Part shown: piece by piece, positions 9,141-17,738 of the stretch
Layout of the letters: every line of letters begins with the position of its first letter
Position numbering within the stretch: the first letter of the stretch is position 1
Assembly (NCBI GenBank): GCA_035556555.1
Contig: DATMES010000042.1
Coordinates: 117,516 to 181,515 of the forward strand
Source of the DNA: Frankiaceae bacterium
GTDB lineage: Bacteria > Actinomycetota > Actinomycetes > BP-191
DNA: 64,000 nucleotides
Direction of reading: 5' to 3'
Translations under genes and position numbers: made by a program
The notes under the pieces: model-generated
The model's input: only the letters and a program-made list of their open reading frames with translations
What the model was told of the DNA's origin: nothing
Database searches by the model: none

Positions 9141-10097
9141 TTACGTCGTGAGGACCAGCTTGCCGAACGATTCGCCCGCATCGAGCCGCTCGAACGCCGC
9201 GCGGGCCTCGGCGAGCGGGCGTACCGAGTCGACGAAAGGGCGCACCCCCGTCGCGTCGAGGAACCGCAGCAGGCGTACCAGCTCGGCCCGCGTGCCCATC
9301 GTCGAGCCGACGATCCGCAGCTGCCGGAAGAACACGCGGCGCAGGTCGGCGGACGGGTCGGCGCCGCTCGTCGCGCCGGCCACGACGATCGTCCCGCCGG
9401 GCTCCAGCGCCTTGAGCGAGTGGTCCCACGTGGCCGCGCCGACCGTCTCCATGACGGCGTCGACGCGTTCCGGCAGCCTGGCGCCCGGCTCGAACGCCGC
9501 GTGCGCGCCGATGCCGAGCGCACGCTCGCGCTTCGCGGGGTCGCGGCTGGTGACGTAGACGACGTAGCCCGCGGCCCTGGCGAGCGCGACCAGCGCCGTC
9601 GAGACGCCGCCGCCGGCGCCCTGCACCAGCACGCGGCCACCGGGCTGAAGGCCGGACATCGTGAACAGCATCCGGTACGCCGTCAGCCACGCCGTCGGCA
9701 GGCAGGCCGCCTCCTCCCAGGAGAGGCTCGCCGGCTTCGGGACGACGTTGCGGGCGGGGACGGCGACGTACTCGGCGAGCGTGCCCGGGTGCTTCTCGGA
9801 GAGCAGCGTGCGGTGCAGGTCCATCGTCTCGTCGCCGTCGGCGGCGTCCGCGACGACGGCGTGCACGACGACCTCGCGGCCGTCGTCGGTGACTCCCGCC
9901 GCGTCGCAGCCGAGCACCATCGGCAGCTGCTCCTGCTTGAGCCCGACGCCGCGCAGCGACCACAGGTCGTGGTGGTTGAGGGCAGCGGCCCTGACCGCGA
10001 CGCGTACCCAGCCGTCCGGTACGGCGGCGTCCGGCACGTCGCCGACGTGCAGACCGGCGAGCGACTCCCCGAACGACGTGACAGCGACTCCCAGCAC
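9141..10097 (-). CDS. Zinc-type alcohol dehydrogenase/quinone oxidoreductase-like protein, 318 aa
   Basis: This is an MDR-superfamily protein with an N-terminal GroES-like domain (ALNHHDLWSLRG, LGCDAAGVTDDG). A Rossmann domain with the nucleotide loop VQGAGGGVSTALVALARAAG follows, near residue 150. The usual catalytic zinc cysteine is absent; NHHDLW sits where zinc-free quinone reductase-like members vary. The GTG start lies inside the left copy of a direct repeat whose second copy sits about 1.1 kb upstream, so its native upstream region was probably displaced. Confidence 0.85.
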   Translation of the reverse strand: MLGVAVTSFGESLAGLHVGDVPDAAVPDGWVRVAVRAAALNHHDLWSLRGVGLKQEQLPMVLGCDAAGVTDDGREVVVHAVVADAADGDETMDLHRTLLSEKHPGTLAEYVAVPARNVVPKPASLSWEEAACLPTAWLTAYRMLFTMSGLQPGGRVLVQGAGGGVSTALVALARAAGYVVYVTSRDPAKRERALGIGAHAAFEPGARLPERVDAVMETVGAATWDHSLKALEPGGTIVVAGATSGADPSADLRRVFFRQLRIVGSTMGTRAELVRLLRFLDATGVRPFVDSVRPLAEARAAFERLDAGESFGKLVLTT

Positions 10098-10107
10098 GCC
10101 GCCGACC
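10081..10107. repeat. Direct repeat, left copy (27 bases)
   Basis: It is identical to 11165-11191 over 27 bases (starts ACAGCGACTCCCAGCACGCC). Weaker similarity extends about 25 bases further to the left. This copy is the native 5-prime end of the oxidoreductase gene. Confidence 0.75.
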
Positions 10108-10112
10108 CTATC

Positions 10113-10502
10113 CTAGAAAGGAGGCGCCGTATCAGGCTCAGGCAATTCGGCTATTAGGGAGTCAATAACTGTGTCGATATTCAATGCGCTTCGCTTAGCC
10201 CGTTCATACAACGTCTCAAGCGCATCATTCCACTCGGCCGGGTAGTCGACTTGAGCCTCCTCATCCCATCTCAATTCGGACTCAAGCGAGTCTACTACAG
10301 TCCCAGAGTCACTATAAACATCCAATTGAAATGGTGCACGTCCATCTGCGTCACGGCTTGCAATTGTCACAGATGCACTGCTCGCGGCAAGCTGGAACGA
10401 GTCCGCTGCGGCCCCCTCGCTCCATGAGACCTTCCCTTGCTCCGTGAGTGCAATCAGTCGTTGAGCGAGCGCCCAGAGTCGGTTGGTGCCGTAGTCGCGC
10501 AT
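10113..10502 (-). CDS. Hypothetical protein of the low-GC insertion, about 129 aa
   Basis: Acidic soluble protein: MRDYGTNRLWALAQRLIALTE at the start and ELRWDEEAQVDYPAEWNDALETLYERA toward the end. I do not recognise a family. The ATG at 10502 was chosen because it avoids overlapping the upstream gene and has AGTAGG nearby. A start at 10544 would add 14 residues and overlap the preceding gene by 37 bases. Codons are far more A/T-rich than in neighbours. No signal peptide or membrane segment is seen. Confidence 0.6.
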   Translation of the reverse strand: MRDYGTNRLWALAQRLIALTEQGKVSWSEGAAADSFQLAASSASVTIASRDADGRAPFQLDVYSDSGTVVDSLESELRWDEEAQVDYPAEWNDALETLYERAKRSALNIDTVIDSLIAELPEPDTAPPF

Positions 10503-10507
10503 GTAAC

Positions 10508-11050
10508 CTACTTCCGCTTGATCAAATTCATAGCCCAGCCCCACGCCGACATCAAGTCATCATTGAGCGTAGGAACCGGCTCTGGCACTGGGACATTAGC
10601 CCGAACCCGCGCTGCCTCCGTTCTTGCAAGTAGTACAACCTCATTAGCGACAGCACGAATCTTTGTCGTCGCCGCTTCAGGTTTTGCGCGGCGCTTAGCA
10701 ATCAAACTGCGTGATTGGGTTGCCAGAACCATAGATTCCTGCACTTTCTCATCCAGGCCTTGCACTAGAGTTGGATGTTCTGCTAGAAGCCCGCGAAGAT
10801 CGCTCGCATACGCTTGCCAATCGCGAAGCCTAGACAAGGTTTCATTGGATTGGTCTGAAATTGCAACCCGCTCAAGGTCACGCTCGACCAGCATGAGATC
10901 AGTCACAAGCAGGAGGAGGCTATACACATTTACCTGTGCCGATGTTGCTTCAATTGCCTTCTTTGCCGCGAGCGCCGCGCGTTCGGCCTTCCGGATCTGA
11001 TACAGGGCGAAGAGAACACCGATCAGACCGAGCACATCCGAGGCACTCAC
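10508..11050 (-). CDS. Hypothetical membrane-anchored coiled-coil protein, about 180 aa
   Basis: One N-terminal membrane segment (SASDVLGLIGVLFALYQI) is followed by a long Ala/Arg/Glu-rich, probably helical region with many hydrophilic heptad-like stretches. The family is not recognised. The GTG at 11050 was chosen because the segment upstream of it changes composition; an alternative start at 11128 would add 26 residues. It is five bases upstream of the partner gene, so the two form an operon. A small membrane-sensor plus soluble-partner pair would fit accessory or defence cargo, but there is no direct evidence. Confidence 0.6.
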   Translation of the reverse strand: MSASDVLGLIGVLFALYQIRKAERAALAAKKAIEATSAQVNVYSLLLLVTDLMLVERDLERVAISDQSNETLSRLRDWQAYASDLRGLLAEHPTLVQGLDEKVQESMVLATQSRSLIAKRRAKPEAATTKIRAVANEVVLLARTEAARVRANVPVPEPVPTLNDDLMSAWGWAMNLIKRK

Positions 11051-11164
11051 GGGACCCCCGAAACGGAGCCGGATGCCCCGCGTTCGATGCACCGCGCAAT
11101 ACCGGACACTTGCTGCCGCAGCCGCCATCGACCACGCGACCCCGCGAGTGACTCCCCGGTCCTG

Positions 11165-11191
11165 ACAGCGACTCCCAGCACGCCGCCGACC
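11165..11191. repeat. Direct repeat, right copy (27 bases)
   Basis: Second copy of 10081-10107, lying 11 bases beyond the stop of the RiPP-like peptide gene. It reproduces the first codons of the oxidoreductase gene out of context. Confidence 0.75.
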
Positions 11192-11202
11192 TTAACGCGA
11201 CG

Positions 11203-11391
11203 TCAGCGCGTGCAGGTGTTCGAGACGCAGGGGCGCAGGTTGCTGTCGCAGTTGGCGAGCATGTCGCTGAGGCAGGCGACGGCGGTCGAGGCCACCACGG
11301 TCGTCGTCTTCACCGTGCCGCCGACGACGTGCGCGAGGTCGTCCGGGCAGAGCTCGGTCAGGGTCTCCTTGCGGAGGGTGAGGCGGCGCAT
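11203..11391 (-). CDS. RiPP-like precursor peptide A, 62 aa
   Basis: The leader-like part is RRLTLRKETLTELCPDDL followed by AHVVGG. This matches the L-x-L-x-x-E-x-L-T-E-L-x-x-[DE]-L-x-x-VVG[GA] pattern of the two peptides encoded divergently nearby. It ends in a double glycine as in many lanthipeptide-type leaders. The core is rich in Thr, Ser and Cys (five cysteines, including SNTCTR at the end). A good AAGGAG site precedes the ATG. No modification enzyme or transporter is seen nearby, so RiPP identity is inferred. Confidence 0.65.
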   Translation of the reverse strand: MRRLTLRKETLTELCPDDLAHVVGGTVKTTTVVASTAVACLSDMLANCDSNLRPCVSNTCTR

Positions 11392-11499
11392 GAGGGGCTC
11401 CTTGGTCGAGGGGAGCCGCCATCGTCCCGGATGTCCCCCTTGTCGTCACTGTCCGGAAGGTTCACAGTGCTCGCCTGCACCCAGAACGGGGAGGACACC

Positions 11500-11667
11500 A
11501 TGACCAAGCGGACGCTGGCGCTGCGCGCCGAGCGCCTGACCGAGCTGACCGCCGAGGACCTCGGCGCGGTCGTCGGCGCCGCCGGGACCGACGGCGGCAT
11601 CTGCGACACCCTCGGGCCGACCGTGCCCGACGTCAACACCTGCCCGTCGCTGGGCGGCTGTCGCTAG
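11500..11667 (+). CDS. RiPP-like precursor peptide B, 55 aa
   Basis: The ATG follows GGGGAGGA. The leader is TKRTLALRAERLTELTAEDL then GAVVGA. The core is AGTDGGICDTLGPTVPDVNT followed by CPSLGGCR, with three cysteines and several Thr/Ser that could form thioether rings. It is very similar to peptide C, especially GPTVPDxNTCxSL, indicating recent duplication. It is divergent from peptide A with a 108-base gap that should hold both promoters. Confidence 0.7.
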   Translation: MTKRTLALRAERLTELTAEDLGAVVGAAGTDGGICDTLGPTVPDVNTCPSLGGCR

Positions 11668-11691
11668 TACTCACCCTACGGAGGAATCACC

Positions 11692-11850
11692 ATGGCCAAG
11701 CGCACGCTGTCCCTGAACGCGGAGCGGCTGACCGAGCTCACGGCCGACGAGCTGACCGAGGTCGTCGGCGCCGCCGCCACCGTCCTCAACCTCTGCGGGC
11801 CGACGGTGCCGGACATCAACACCTGCCGGTCGCTGCCCAACTGCGTCTAG
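11692..11850 (+). CDS. RiPP-like precursor peptide C, 52 aa
   Basis: The ATG follows GGAGGAATCACC, 24 bases after peptide B. The leader is AKRTLSLNAERLTELTADEL then TEVVGA. The core is AATVLNLCGPTVPDINTCRS then LPNCV, with three cysteines. Leader identity with B is high while the first core residues differ, the usual behaviour of RiPP precursor families. Its stop overlaps the stop of the convergent DUF899 gene by three bases. Confidence 0.7.
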   Translation: MAKRTLSLNAERLTELTADELTEVVGAAATVLNLCGPTVPDINTCRSLPNCV

Positions 11851-12596
11851 CGCTCAGCAGGGCCCGCATCGAGGCTGTCGTCACGGCCGGCCTCGATGCG
11901 GGGCCACTGCGCGGTCGGGCGGCCGTTCAGCCGGAACGCCGACCCGTCCCTGCTGCCCCAGTGCTGGGGCCACCCCTCGGGCGAGTCCTCCCAGTGCTCC
12001 TGCCGGCCGTAGACGGTCCGGTCCAGGAAGCCGTACGAGTTGCCCATGAACTCGTTGCCGCGCCCCGTGGTCCAGTACGTCTCGTAGACCTGGCCGCCGT
12101 CCCTCAGGTAGCTGACGAGGATGCCGAAGTGCCGGCCGGCCACCAGCCGGTCGACGGCGTCCTCCGGCACGGAGTACCAGGGCACGGTCCACCCCATGAA
12201 GTCGCGGTAGCGCGAGCTCTCGTCGTACGGCCCCTCGCAGAACGTCGCGTAGCTCACGTCCCGCGAGTGCAGGTACGCCAGCTCGGTGACGTGGGTCGTG
12301 GAGAACGTGCAGCCCTCGCACTGCTCCGGCGCCGGCTTGCCGGTGTGCCACATGTGGAAGTACGCGATCAGCTGGGACCTGCCGTCGAACACGTCGAGCA
12401 ACGGCACCCGCCCCGCGGCGCCGACGAGCGGCGTTCGCGGGTCCACCTCGACCATCGGGAGGCGGCGGCGTTCGGCGGCCAGCGCGTCGCCGGCCCTGGT
12501 GTGCGCCTTCTCCCTGACCAGCAGGTCGTCGAGCCTCGCCTGCCAGGCCGCGCGATCGGTGACCTCGGGCAACGGGCCGTACGTCTCGTCCGCCAT
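11847..12596 (-). CDS. DUF899 family thioredoxin-like protein, 249 aa
   Basis: This is a predicted dithiol-disulfide isomerase-like protein of the DUF899 family. It has a thioredoxin-like core with CEGCTF (a C-x2-C motif) after LIAYFHMWHTGKPAPEQ and a C-terminal YGRQEHWEDSPEGWPQ block. Substrate is unknown. It is the only redox protein next to the cysteine-containing small peptides, but DUF899 proteins are common and the placement may be chance. Confidence 0.8.
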   Translation of the reverse strand: MADETYGPLPEVTDRAAWQARLDDLLVREKAHTRAGDALAAERRRLPMVEVDPRTPLVGAAGRVPLLDVFDGRSQLIAYFHMWHTGKPAPEQCEGCTFSTTHVTELAYLHSRDVSYATFCEGPYDESSRYRDFMGWTVPWYSVPEDAVDRLVAGRHFGILVSYLRDGGQVYETYWTTGRGNEFMGNSYGFLDRTVYGRQEHWEDSPEGWPQHWGSRDGSAFRLNGRPTAQWPRIEAGRDDSLDAGPAER

Positions 12597-12645
12597 GCGC
12601 CGTGTCTATCCCAGCCGCGGGCGGCGCCGCTAGGCGCACGCCAGA

Positions 12646-13046
12646 CTACGGCGCGGCCAGCCTGAGTCCCTCGTGCTCGACGAAGTCGGCGAAGTCCTTG
12701 TCATTGCGCGTCGCCAGCGGCAGGTCCCGATGCGGACATCACGCGGCAACCCACATGTCGTTGCCAGGGCGAGGGCGGCCGCGCTGCTGCGCCGCCCCTG
12801 CCAACGGCCCCCAGATCCGGGCCACCTCGACGTCGCAAGGCAGGACGACCACCTGCCGCAGCCAGCGATCGAGCGCGTCACGACTGCGCGGCCCCCAGGC
12901 GCGTACGTGCGCCCACTTCGCGAGCTCCCCGACGGTCACGAACGTGACGCACAGCGTGTTACCGGCGAGCGCCGCGACGAAGTGCTCCGGAAGGCGGCGC
13001 TTCTGAGCAGCGACGCGACGCCCGTGTCGAGAACGACGTACGCCAC
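12646..13046 (-). pseudogene. Decayed PIN-domain VapC-like toxin
   Basis: The N-terminus VAYVVLDTGVASLL is PIN-like (first acidic residue in LDTG), but the frame is lost after about 14 codons. The rest, LPEHFVAALAGNTLCVTFVT through GELAKWAHVRA to GNDMWVAA, is in another frame. That frame then hits an in-frame TGA where PIN proteins usually continue AACC. After the stop it resumes as DLPLATRNDKDFADF and ends LAAP. One frameshift plus one nonsense change make this non-functional, unless the sequence has errors. Confidence 0.75.
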
Positions 13047-13050
13047 AAGC

Positions 13051-13245
13051 TCAGCCGAGGTCGGACTGCCGGGCGCGGCGGACGTCCGCGAGGAAAGCGT
13101 CCAGCTCGGCGTCGGAGGTCCAGACGTCGAGCGCGAGGTCATCGAGCGAGCGCACCGGTCGGACACCCTGGGCGCGGGCCAATGCGTCCATCGACATCGG
13201 GGGCGATGGGCGTGGCGGCTCGGCGTGCGCTTCGGTCGTGCTCAT
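13051..13245 (-). CDS. VapB-like antitoxin, 64 aa
   Basis: The ATG at 13245 follows GGGAGG; longer in-frame readings lack a ribosome site. The sequence contains DALARAQGVRPVRSLDDLAL and DVWTSDAELDAFLADVRRAR, typical of small antitoxins paired with PIN toxins. Its C-terminal part would bind the toxin. The stop is four bases before the toxin GTG. The antitoxin frame is intact although the partner is broken. Confidence 0.7.
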   Translation of the reverse strand: MSTTEAHAEPPRPSPPMSMDALARAQGVRPVRSLDDLALDVWTSDAELDAFLADVRRARQSDLG

Positions 13246-13294
13246 GACCGCCTCCCTTCGTCGATACTCATCGTGCCCCAGGCGGCTGTCCGCG

Positions 13295-14449
13295 TCAGGC
13301 GCGGGCCACTCCCGTGTCACGCGCCGCTTGCGCCACCGCCGCCGCCACCGACGACGCGACTTCCGGGTGGAACACACTCGGGATCACGAGGTCCGGCGCG
13401 GGCTCCGGCACGCACGCCGCGATCGCGTCCGCCGCGGCGAGCTTCATCGCCTCGTTGACCGTCGAGGCGCGCACGTCGAGCGCGCCGCGGAACACGCCGG
13501 GGAACGCCAGCACGTTGTTGATCTGGTTCGGCAGGTCGCTGCGCCCGGTCGCCACGACGGCCGCCGTCTTCAGCGCGCGTGCCGGATCGACCTCGGGCAC
13601 CGGGTTGGCGAGCGCGAACACGATCGCGCCGTCAGCCATCGTCTCGATCGCCTCGTCGGGGATCGAGTGCGGACCGGACACGCCGATGAGCACGTCGGCG
13701 CCGCGCAACGCCCCCACCACGTCGTCGTGCACGTGCCGCGGGTTCGTGTCGTGCGCGAGGTCGGCCTTCACGCCGGACATGTCGTGGCGCGTGTCCTCGT
13801 CGAGGACGCCCTTGCTGTCCGCCACGACGATGTCGGGGATCCCCGCGCCGAGCAGGATCCGCGTCACGGCCGTCCCGGCCGCGCCCGCGCCGACGACCAC
13901 GACGCGCAACGACGCGAGGTCCTTCTCCACGACGAGAGCCGCGTTGCGCAGCGCCGCCAGCGCCACGATCGCGGTGCCGTGCTGGTCGTCGTGGAAGACG
14001 GGGATGTCGAGGCGTTCGCGCAGCAGGTCCTCGATCTCGAAGCAGCGCGGCGCGGAGATGTCCTCGAGGTTGACGCCGCCGTACGCCGGGGCGAGGCGCG
14101 CCACCGTCTCGACGATCTCCCCCACGTCGGTCGTGTCCAGGCAGATCGGCACGGCGTTGACGCCGCCGAAGTGCTTGAACAGCATCGCCTTGCCCTCCAT
14201 GACGGGCAGCGCGGCGAGCGGGCCGATGTCGCCGAGGCCCAGCACGGCGGTGCCGTCGGTGACGATCGCGACGGTGGAGGACTTCTGCGTGTACTCGTAG
14301 CCGAGCGCCGGGTCCTCCGCGATGGCGAGGCAGACGTCCGCGACGCCCGGCGTGTACGCGCGCGACAGGTCGTCGCGGTCGTTCAGCGGGGTCCGCAGGC
14401 CGGTTTCGATCTTGCCGCCGCGGTGGATGTCGAACGTCAGCCGGTCCAC
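13295..14449 (-). CDS. NAD(P)-dependent malic enzyme, 384 aa
   Basis: It converts malate to pyruvate and CO2, linking the TCA cycle to pyruvate. Motifs are SRAYTPGVADVCLAIAEDP, the active-site GGVNLEDISAPRCFEIED, FHDDQHGTAIV and a Rossmann site VVVGAGAAGTAVTRILLGAG. Length fits the short bacterial class without a phosphotransacetylase domain. The GTG at 14449 has CAGGAG eight bases upstream. A longer reading to 14629 would run into the divergent transporter promoter region and was not used. Confidence 0.92.
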   Translation of the reverse strand: MDRLTFDIHRGGKIETGLRTPLNDRDDLSRAYTPGVADVCLAIAEDPALGYEYTQKSSTVAIVTDGTAVLGLGDIGPLAALPVMEGKAMLFKHFGGVNAVPICLDTTDVGEIVETVARLAPAYGGVNLEDISAPRCFEIEDLLRERLDIPVFHDDQHGTAIVALAALRNAALVVEKDLASLRVVVVGAGAAGTAVTRILLGAGIPDIVVADSKGVLDEDTRHDMSGVKADLAHDTNPRHVHDDVVGALRGADVLIGVSGPHSIPDEAIETMADGAIVFALANPVPEVDPARALKTAAVVATGRSDLPNQINNVLAFPGVFRGALDVRASTVNEAMKLAAADAIAACVPEPAPDLVIPSVFHPEVASSVAAAVAQAARDTGVARA

Positions 14450-14656
14450 GAGGGACTCCTGGAGTACGGCGGCACGGAGGCCGCGAGCCGGAGGAACGTA
14501 CGGTGCCTGCGGCGGAAGGGTCCTGCCGCGGCGGTCCTCGGTCCGGGGGTCGCCCGGATATCGATCATGGCACAAGTCGTGCCCGCCGCTTGCGGCCAGC
14601 ACGCACCGATACGGCAAGATACGGCGCAAGAACAGCCGCCGATCTTGGAGGACCCG

Positions 14657-15556
14657 TTGCGCAGCGTCTCGATCAGAACCCGGCTCGCGTTCGGCGGGCT
14701 GGCCGCCGCCCTCGCGTTCACCAGCCTCGCGTGCGCCGAGAACGACGACCCGAGCACCGTCGGCGAGGTCTCGCCGAGCGCGTCGGCGACCGTCGACAAC
14801 GCCCTCGCCGAGAAGGTCCCCGCCGACATCAAGTCGGACGGCAAGATCCTCGTCGGCACCGACTCGACGTACGCCCCGAGTGAGTTCCTCGACGAGGACG
14901 GCAAGACGATCGTCGGCTTCGACATCGACCTGTTCAACGCCGTCGCCGCCAAGCTCGGGCTGAAGGCGGAGTTCGTCACCGCGCCGTTCGGCAACATCAT
15001 CGCGGGCGTCAACTCCGGCAAGTACGAGCTCGGCGTCTCGTCGTTCACGATCAACGACGAGCGCAAGAAGTCGGCCAACATGGTCAGCTACTTCTCGGCC
15101 GGCACGCAGTGGGCCGCGAAGGCCGGCTCCGGCCTCAACCCCGACGACGCGTGCGGCAAGAAGGTCGCGGTCCAGAAGGACACCGTCCAGGTCGACGACG
15201 TCACCGCGCGCTCGAAGAAGTGCACCGACGCCGGCAAGGCCAAGATCACGATCGACCAGTACCAGTCGCAGGCCGACGCGACGACCGCCGTCGTCAGCGG
15301 CAAGAGCGACGCGATGCTCGCCGACTCGCCGGTCGTGGCGTACGCCGTCAAGCAGACCAAGGAGCAGCTCGAGCTCGTCGGCGAGATCTACGACTCGGCG
15401 CCGTACGGCTACGTCGTCAAGAAGGACCAGACCGAGTTCGCGCAGGTGCTGGCCGACGCACTGAAGGCGACGATCGCCGACGGCTCGTACCGCACGGCGC
15501 TGGAGAAGTGGGGCGTCGAGGCCGGCGCGATCACCGACCCGGCGGTCAACCCCTGA
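14657..15556 (+). CDS. Polar amino acid ABC transporter substrate-binding lipoprotein, 299 aa
   Basis: A TTG start follows GGAGG. The signal peptide ends in a weak lipobox (TSLAC), so the protein is probably lipid-anchored. The mature domain is a family 3 solute-binding protein: [38 protein letters not shown] and later [19 protein letters not shown]. Glutamine, glutamate or another polar amino acid is the likely ligand. It is the first gene of a three-gene operon with a permease and an ATPase. Confidence 0.88.
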   Translation: MRSVSIRTRLAFGGLAAALAFTSLACAENDDPSTVGEVSPSASATVDNALAEKVPADIKSDGKILVGTDSTYAPSEFLDEDGKTIVGFDIDLFNAVAAKLGLKAEFVTAPFGNIIAGVNSGKYELGVSSFTINDERKKSANMVSYFSAGTQWAAKAGSGLNPDDACGKKVAVQKDTVQVDDVTARSKKCTDAGKAKITIDQYQSQADATTAVVSGKSDAMLADSPVVAYAVKQTKEQLELVGEIYDSAPYGYVVKKDQTEFAQVLADALKATIADGSYRTALEKWGVEAGAITDPAVNP

Positions 15557-15573
15557 CCTCGGAGAGCACTGTC

Positions 15574-16490
15574 GTGACGGACGGCCCGGAGCCCATCCGG
15601 GCCGTTCCCGTCCGGCACCCTGGGCGCTGGGTGGCGCTCGCCGTCATCGCCGTGCTCGTGGCGATGTTCGTGAACATGCTCGTCACGAACGACGCGTTCC
15701 AGTGGCGGTTCATGTTCGAGAACATGTTCCGCGAGCCGGTCCTCGAAGGCGTCAAGACCAGCCTGACGCTGACCGTCTACTCGATGATCCTGGGCGTCCT
15801 GCTCGGCATCACCATCGCCGTGATGCGCCTCTCGGACAACCGCATCATCTCGACGGTCGCGTGGTTCTACACCTGGTTCTTCCGGGCGGTGCCCCGCCTC
15901 GTGCTCTGCGTGCTCTGCGGCAACCTCGGGATCCTCCTGCAGCGCATCGAGGTCGGCGTCCCGTTCGGCGGCCCGCTCTCCAGGCTCACCGGGCTGGAGG
16001 CCGTGGACGGCAAGATCTGGGGCGCCGACGGCAACACCATCCTCGTCGGCTTCTTCGCCGGCCTGCTCGCGCTGACGCTGTCCGAGGCGGCGTACATGGC
16101 GGAGATCGTCCGCGCCGGCATCCTCTCGGTCGACGCGGGCCAGAGCGAGGCCGCGCAGGCGCTCGGCATGTCACGCGGGCTCACCATGCGCAAGGTCGTG
16201 CTGCCGCAGGCGATGCGGGTCATCGTCCCGCCGACCGGCAACGAGACCATCGCGATGCTCAAGGACACCGCGCTCGTGGCGGCCGTCCCCGTCACCACCG
16301 AGCTGTTCTTCCAGCTCAGCGCGATCGGGTCACGGACGTTCCAGCCGTTCCCGATGTACGTCGCCGCGTGCCTCTGGTACGTCGGCATGACGAGCGTGCT
16401 GCTCGTCGGCCAGCACTACCTGGAGAAGCGGTTCTCCCGCGGCGTCGCCGGCCAGATGAAGGTGCGCGCGCTGACCATGGGGGCCAGCAA

Positions 16491-16494
<4 letters not shown>
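15574..16494 (+). CDS. Amino acid ABC transporter permease, 306 aa
   Basis: HisM/GlnP-type inner-membrane permease with about five membrane segments. The EAA loop is in [20 protein letters not shown] then EAAQALGM. It begins with a membrane segment near [17 protein letters not shown]. The GTG start follows GGAGAG. The segment [13 protein letters not shown] is a periplasmic insert before the core. The stop overlaps the ATPase GTG (GTGA). Confidence 0.88.
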
Positions 16495-17255
<761 letters not shown>

Positions 17256-17271
17256 CGCGCCGCCGTCCCGT

Positions 17272-17342
17272 GGTTACTGGTGAGTAGCGGCGCGCGCCAA
17301 GGGTGAACCGGTGAGCCACGACGTCGCTACTCACCAGTAACC
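17272..17342. repeat. Dispersed inverted repeat family B, copy 1
   Basis: Arms of 18 perfectly complementary bases (GGTTACTGGTGAGTAGCG at 17272-17289 and its complement at 17325-17342) enclose a 35-base loop. It lies between two convergent genes, so it could end transcription from both sides. The loop matches that of the copy at 29093-29161 in inverted orientation. Confidence 0.75.
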
Positions 17343-17363
17343 TCCGGCGGTCCGGGCGGCGCG

Positions 17364-17738
17364 TCAGCCTTCGCGGATCAGCCGCGCCAGCTCCCTTGTG
17401 CCCTCGATGTTGGGCAGCTGGAAGCCGCGCATCTGCTGGGGCCCGCGCAGGTAGGCGTACGACAGCCGCAGCGCCGGCACCCGCATCGACACCTCGTCGG
17501 CGGAGAGCTGCACGGTACGCAGCGGCGTGTGGACGAGGAGCATGCGGCCCACGAGGTGGATGCGCGTGACGAGCATCCGCAGGACCACCCACCACACGAC
17601 ACCCAGCACCACGAAGGCGAGCAGCGCGAGGACCGGCGTCACCTGCCACGCCAGCCACGCCATCCAGACGCTCGCCACAACGGCGCCGGACACCTGGAGG
17701 GTCGTCCAGTGCCCGTACTCCACCGAGTACGTCGTCAT
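17364..17738 (-). CDS. Small membrane protein, possibly PH-like, 124 aa
   Basis: Two adjacent hydrophobic segments occur at about residues 17-50 (VSGAVVASVWMAWLAWQV... LALLAFVVLGVVWWVVL). A cytoplasmic beta-rich part follows (LVTRIHLVGRMLLVHTPLRT, SMRVPALRLSYAYLRGPQQM) that looks like bacterial PH-domain membrane proteins; this is tentative. It ends RGFQLPNIEGTRELARLIREG. Its ATG overlaps the stop of the arsenate reductase-like gene. Confidence 0.7.
   Translation of the reverse strand: MTTYSVEYGHWTTLQVSGAVVASVWMAWLAWQVTPVLALLAFVVLGVVWWVVLRMLVTRIHLVGRMLLVHTPLRTVQLSADEVSMRVPALRLSYAYLRGPQQMRGFQLPNIEGTRELARLIREG

Larger units (their letters stand above)
10108..11191. mobile_element. Putative low-GC inserted island bounded by direct repeats
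   Basis: The segment between the two direct-repeat copies has visibly lower GC than the rest (28 of 60 bases are G/C at 10141-10200). It carries two hypothetical genes without near relatives in the window. The right repeat copy duplicates the 5-prime end of the oxidoreductase gene, as expected if something inserted there and duplicated or carried the target. No transposase or integrase is present, so mechanism and exact ends are unknown. Confidence 0.5.

Noticed and set aside
11847..12596. DUF899 protein as the maturation enzyme for the RiPP-like peptides
   Set aside because: DUF899 proteins are thioredoxin-like and widely distributed without such peptides; convergent placement gives no operon link.
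14450..14629. 60-codon N-terminal extension of the malic enzyme
   Set aside because: Composition is not protein-like and it covers the divergent transporter promoter; the GTG at 14449 has a good ribosome site.
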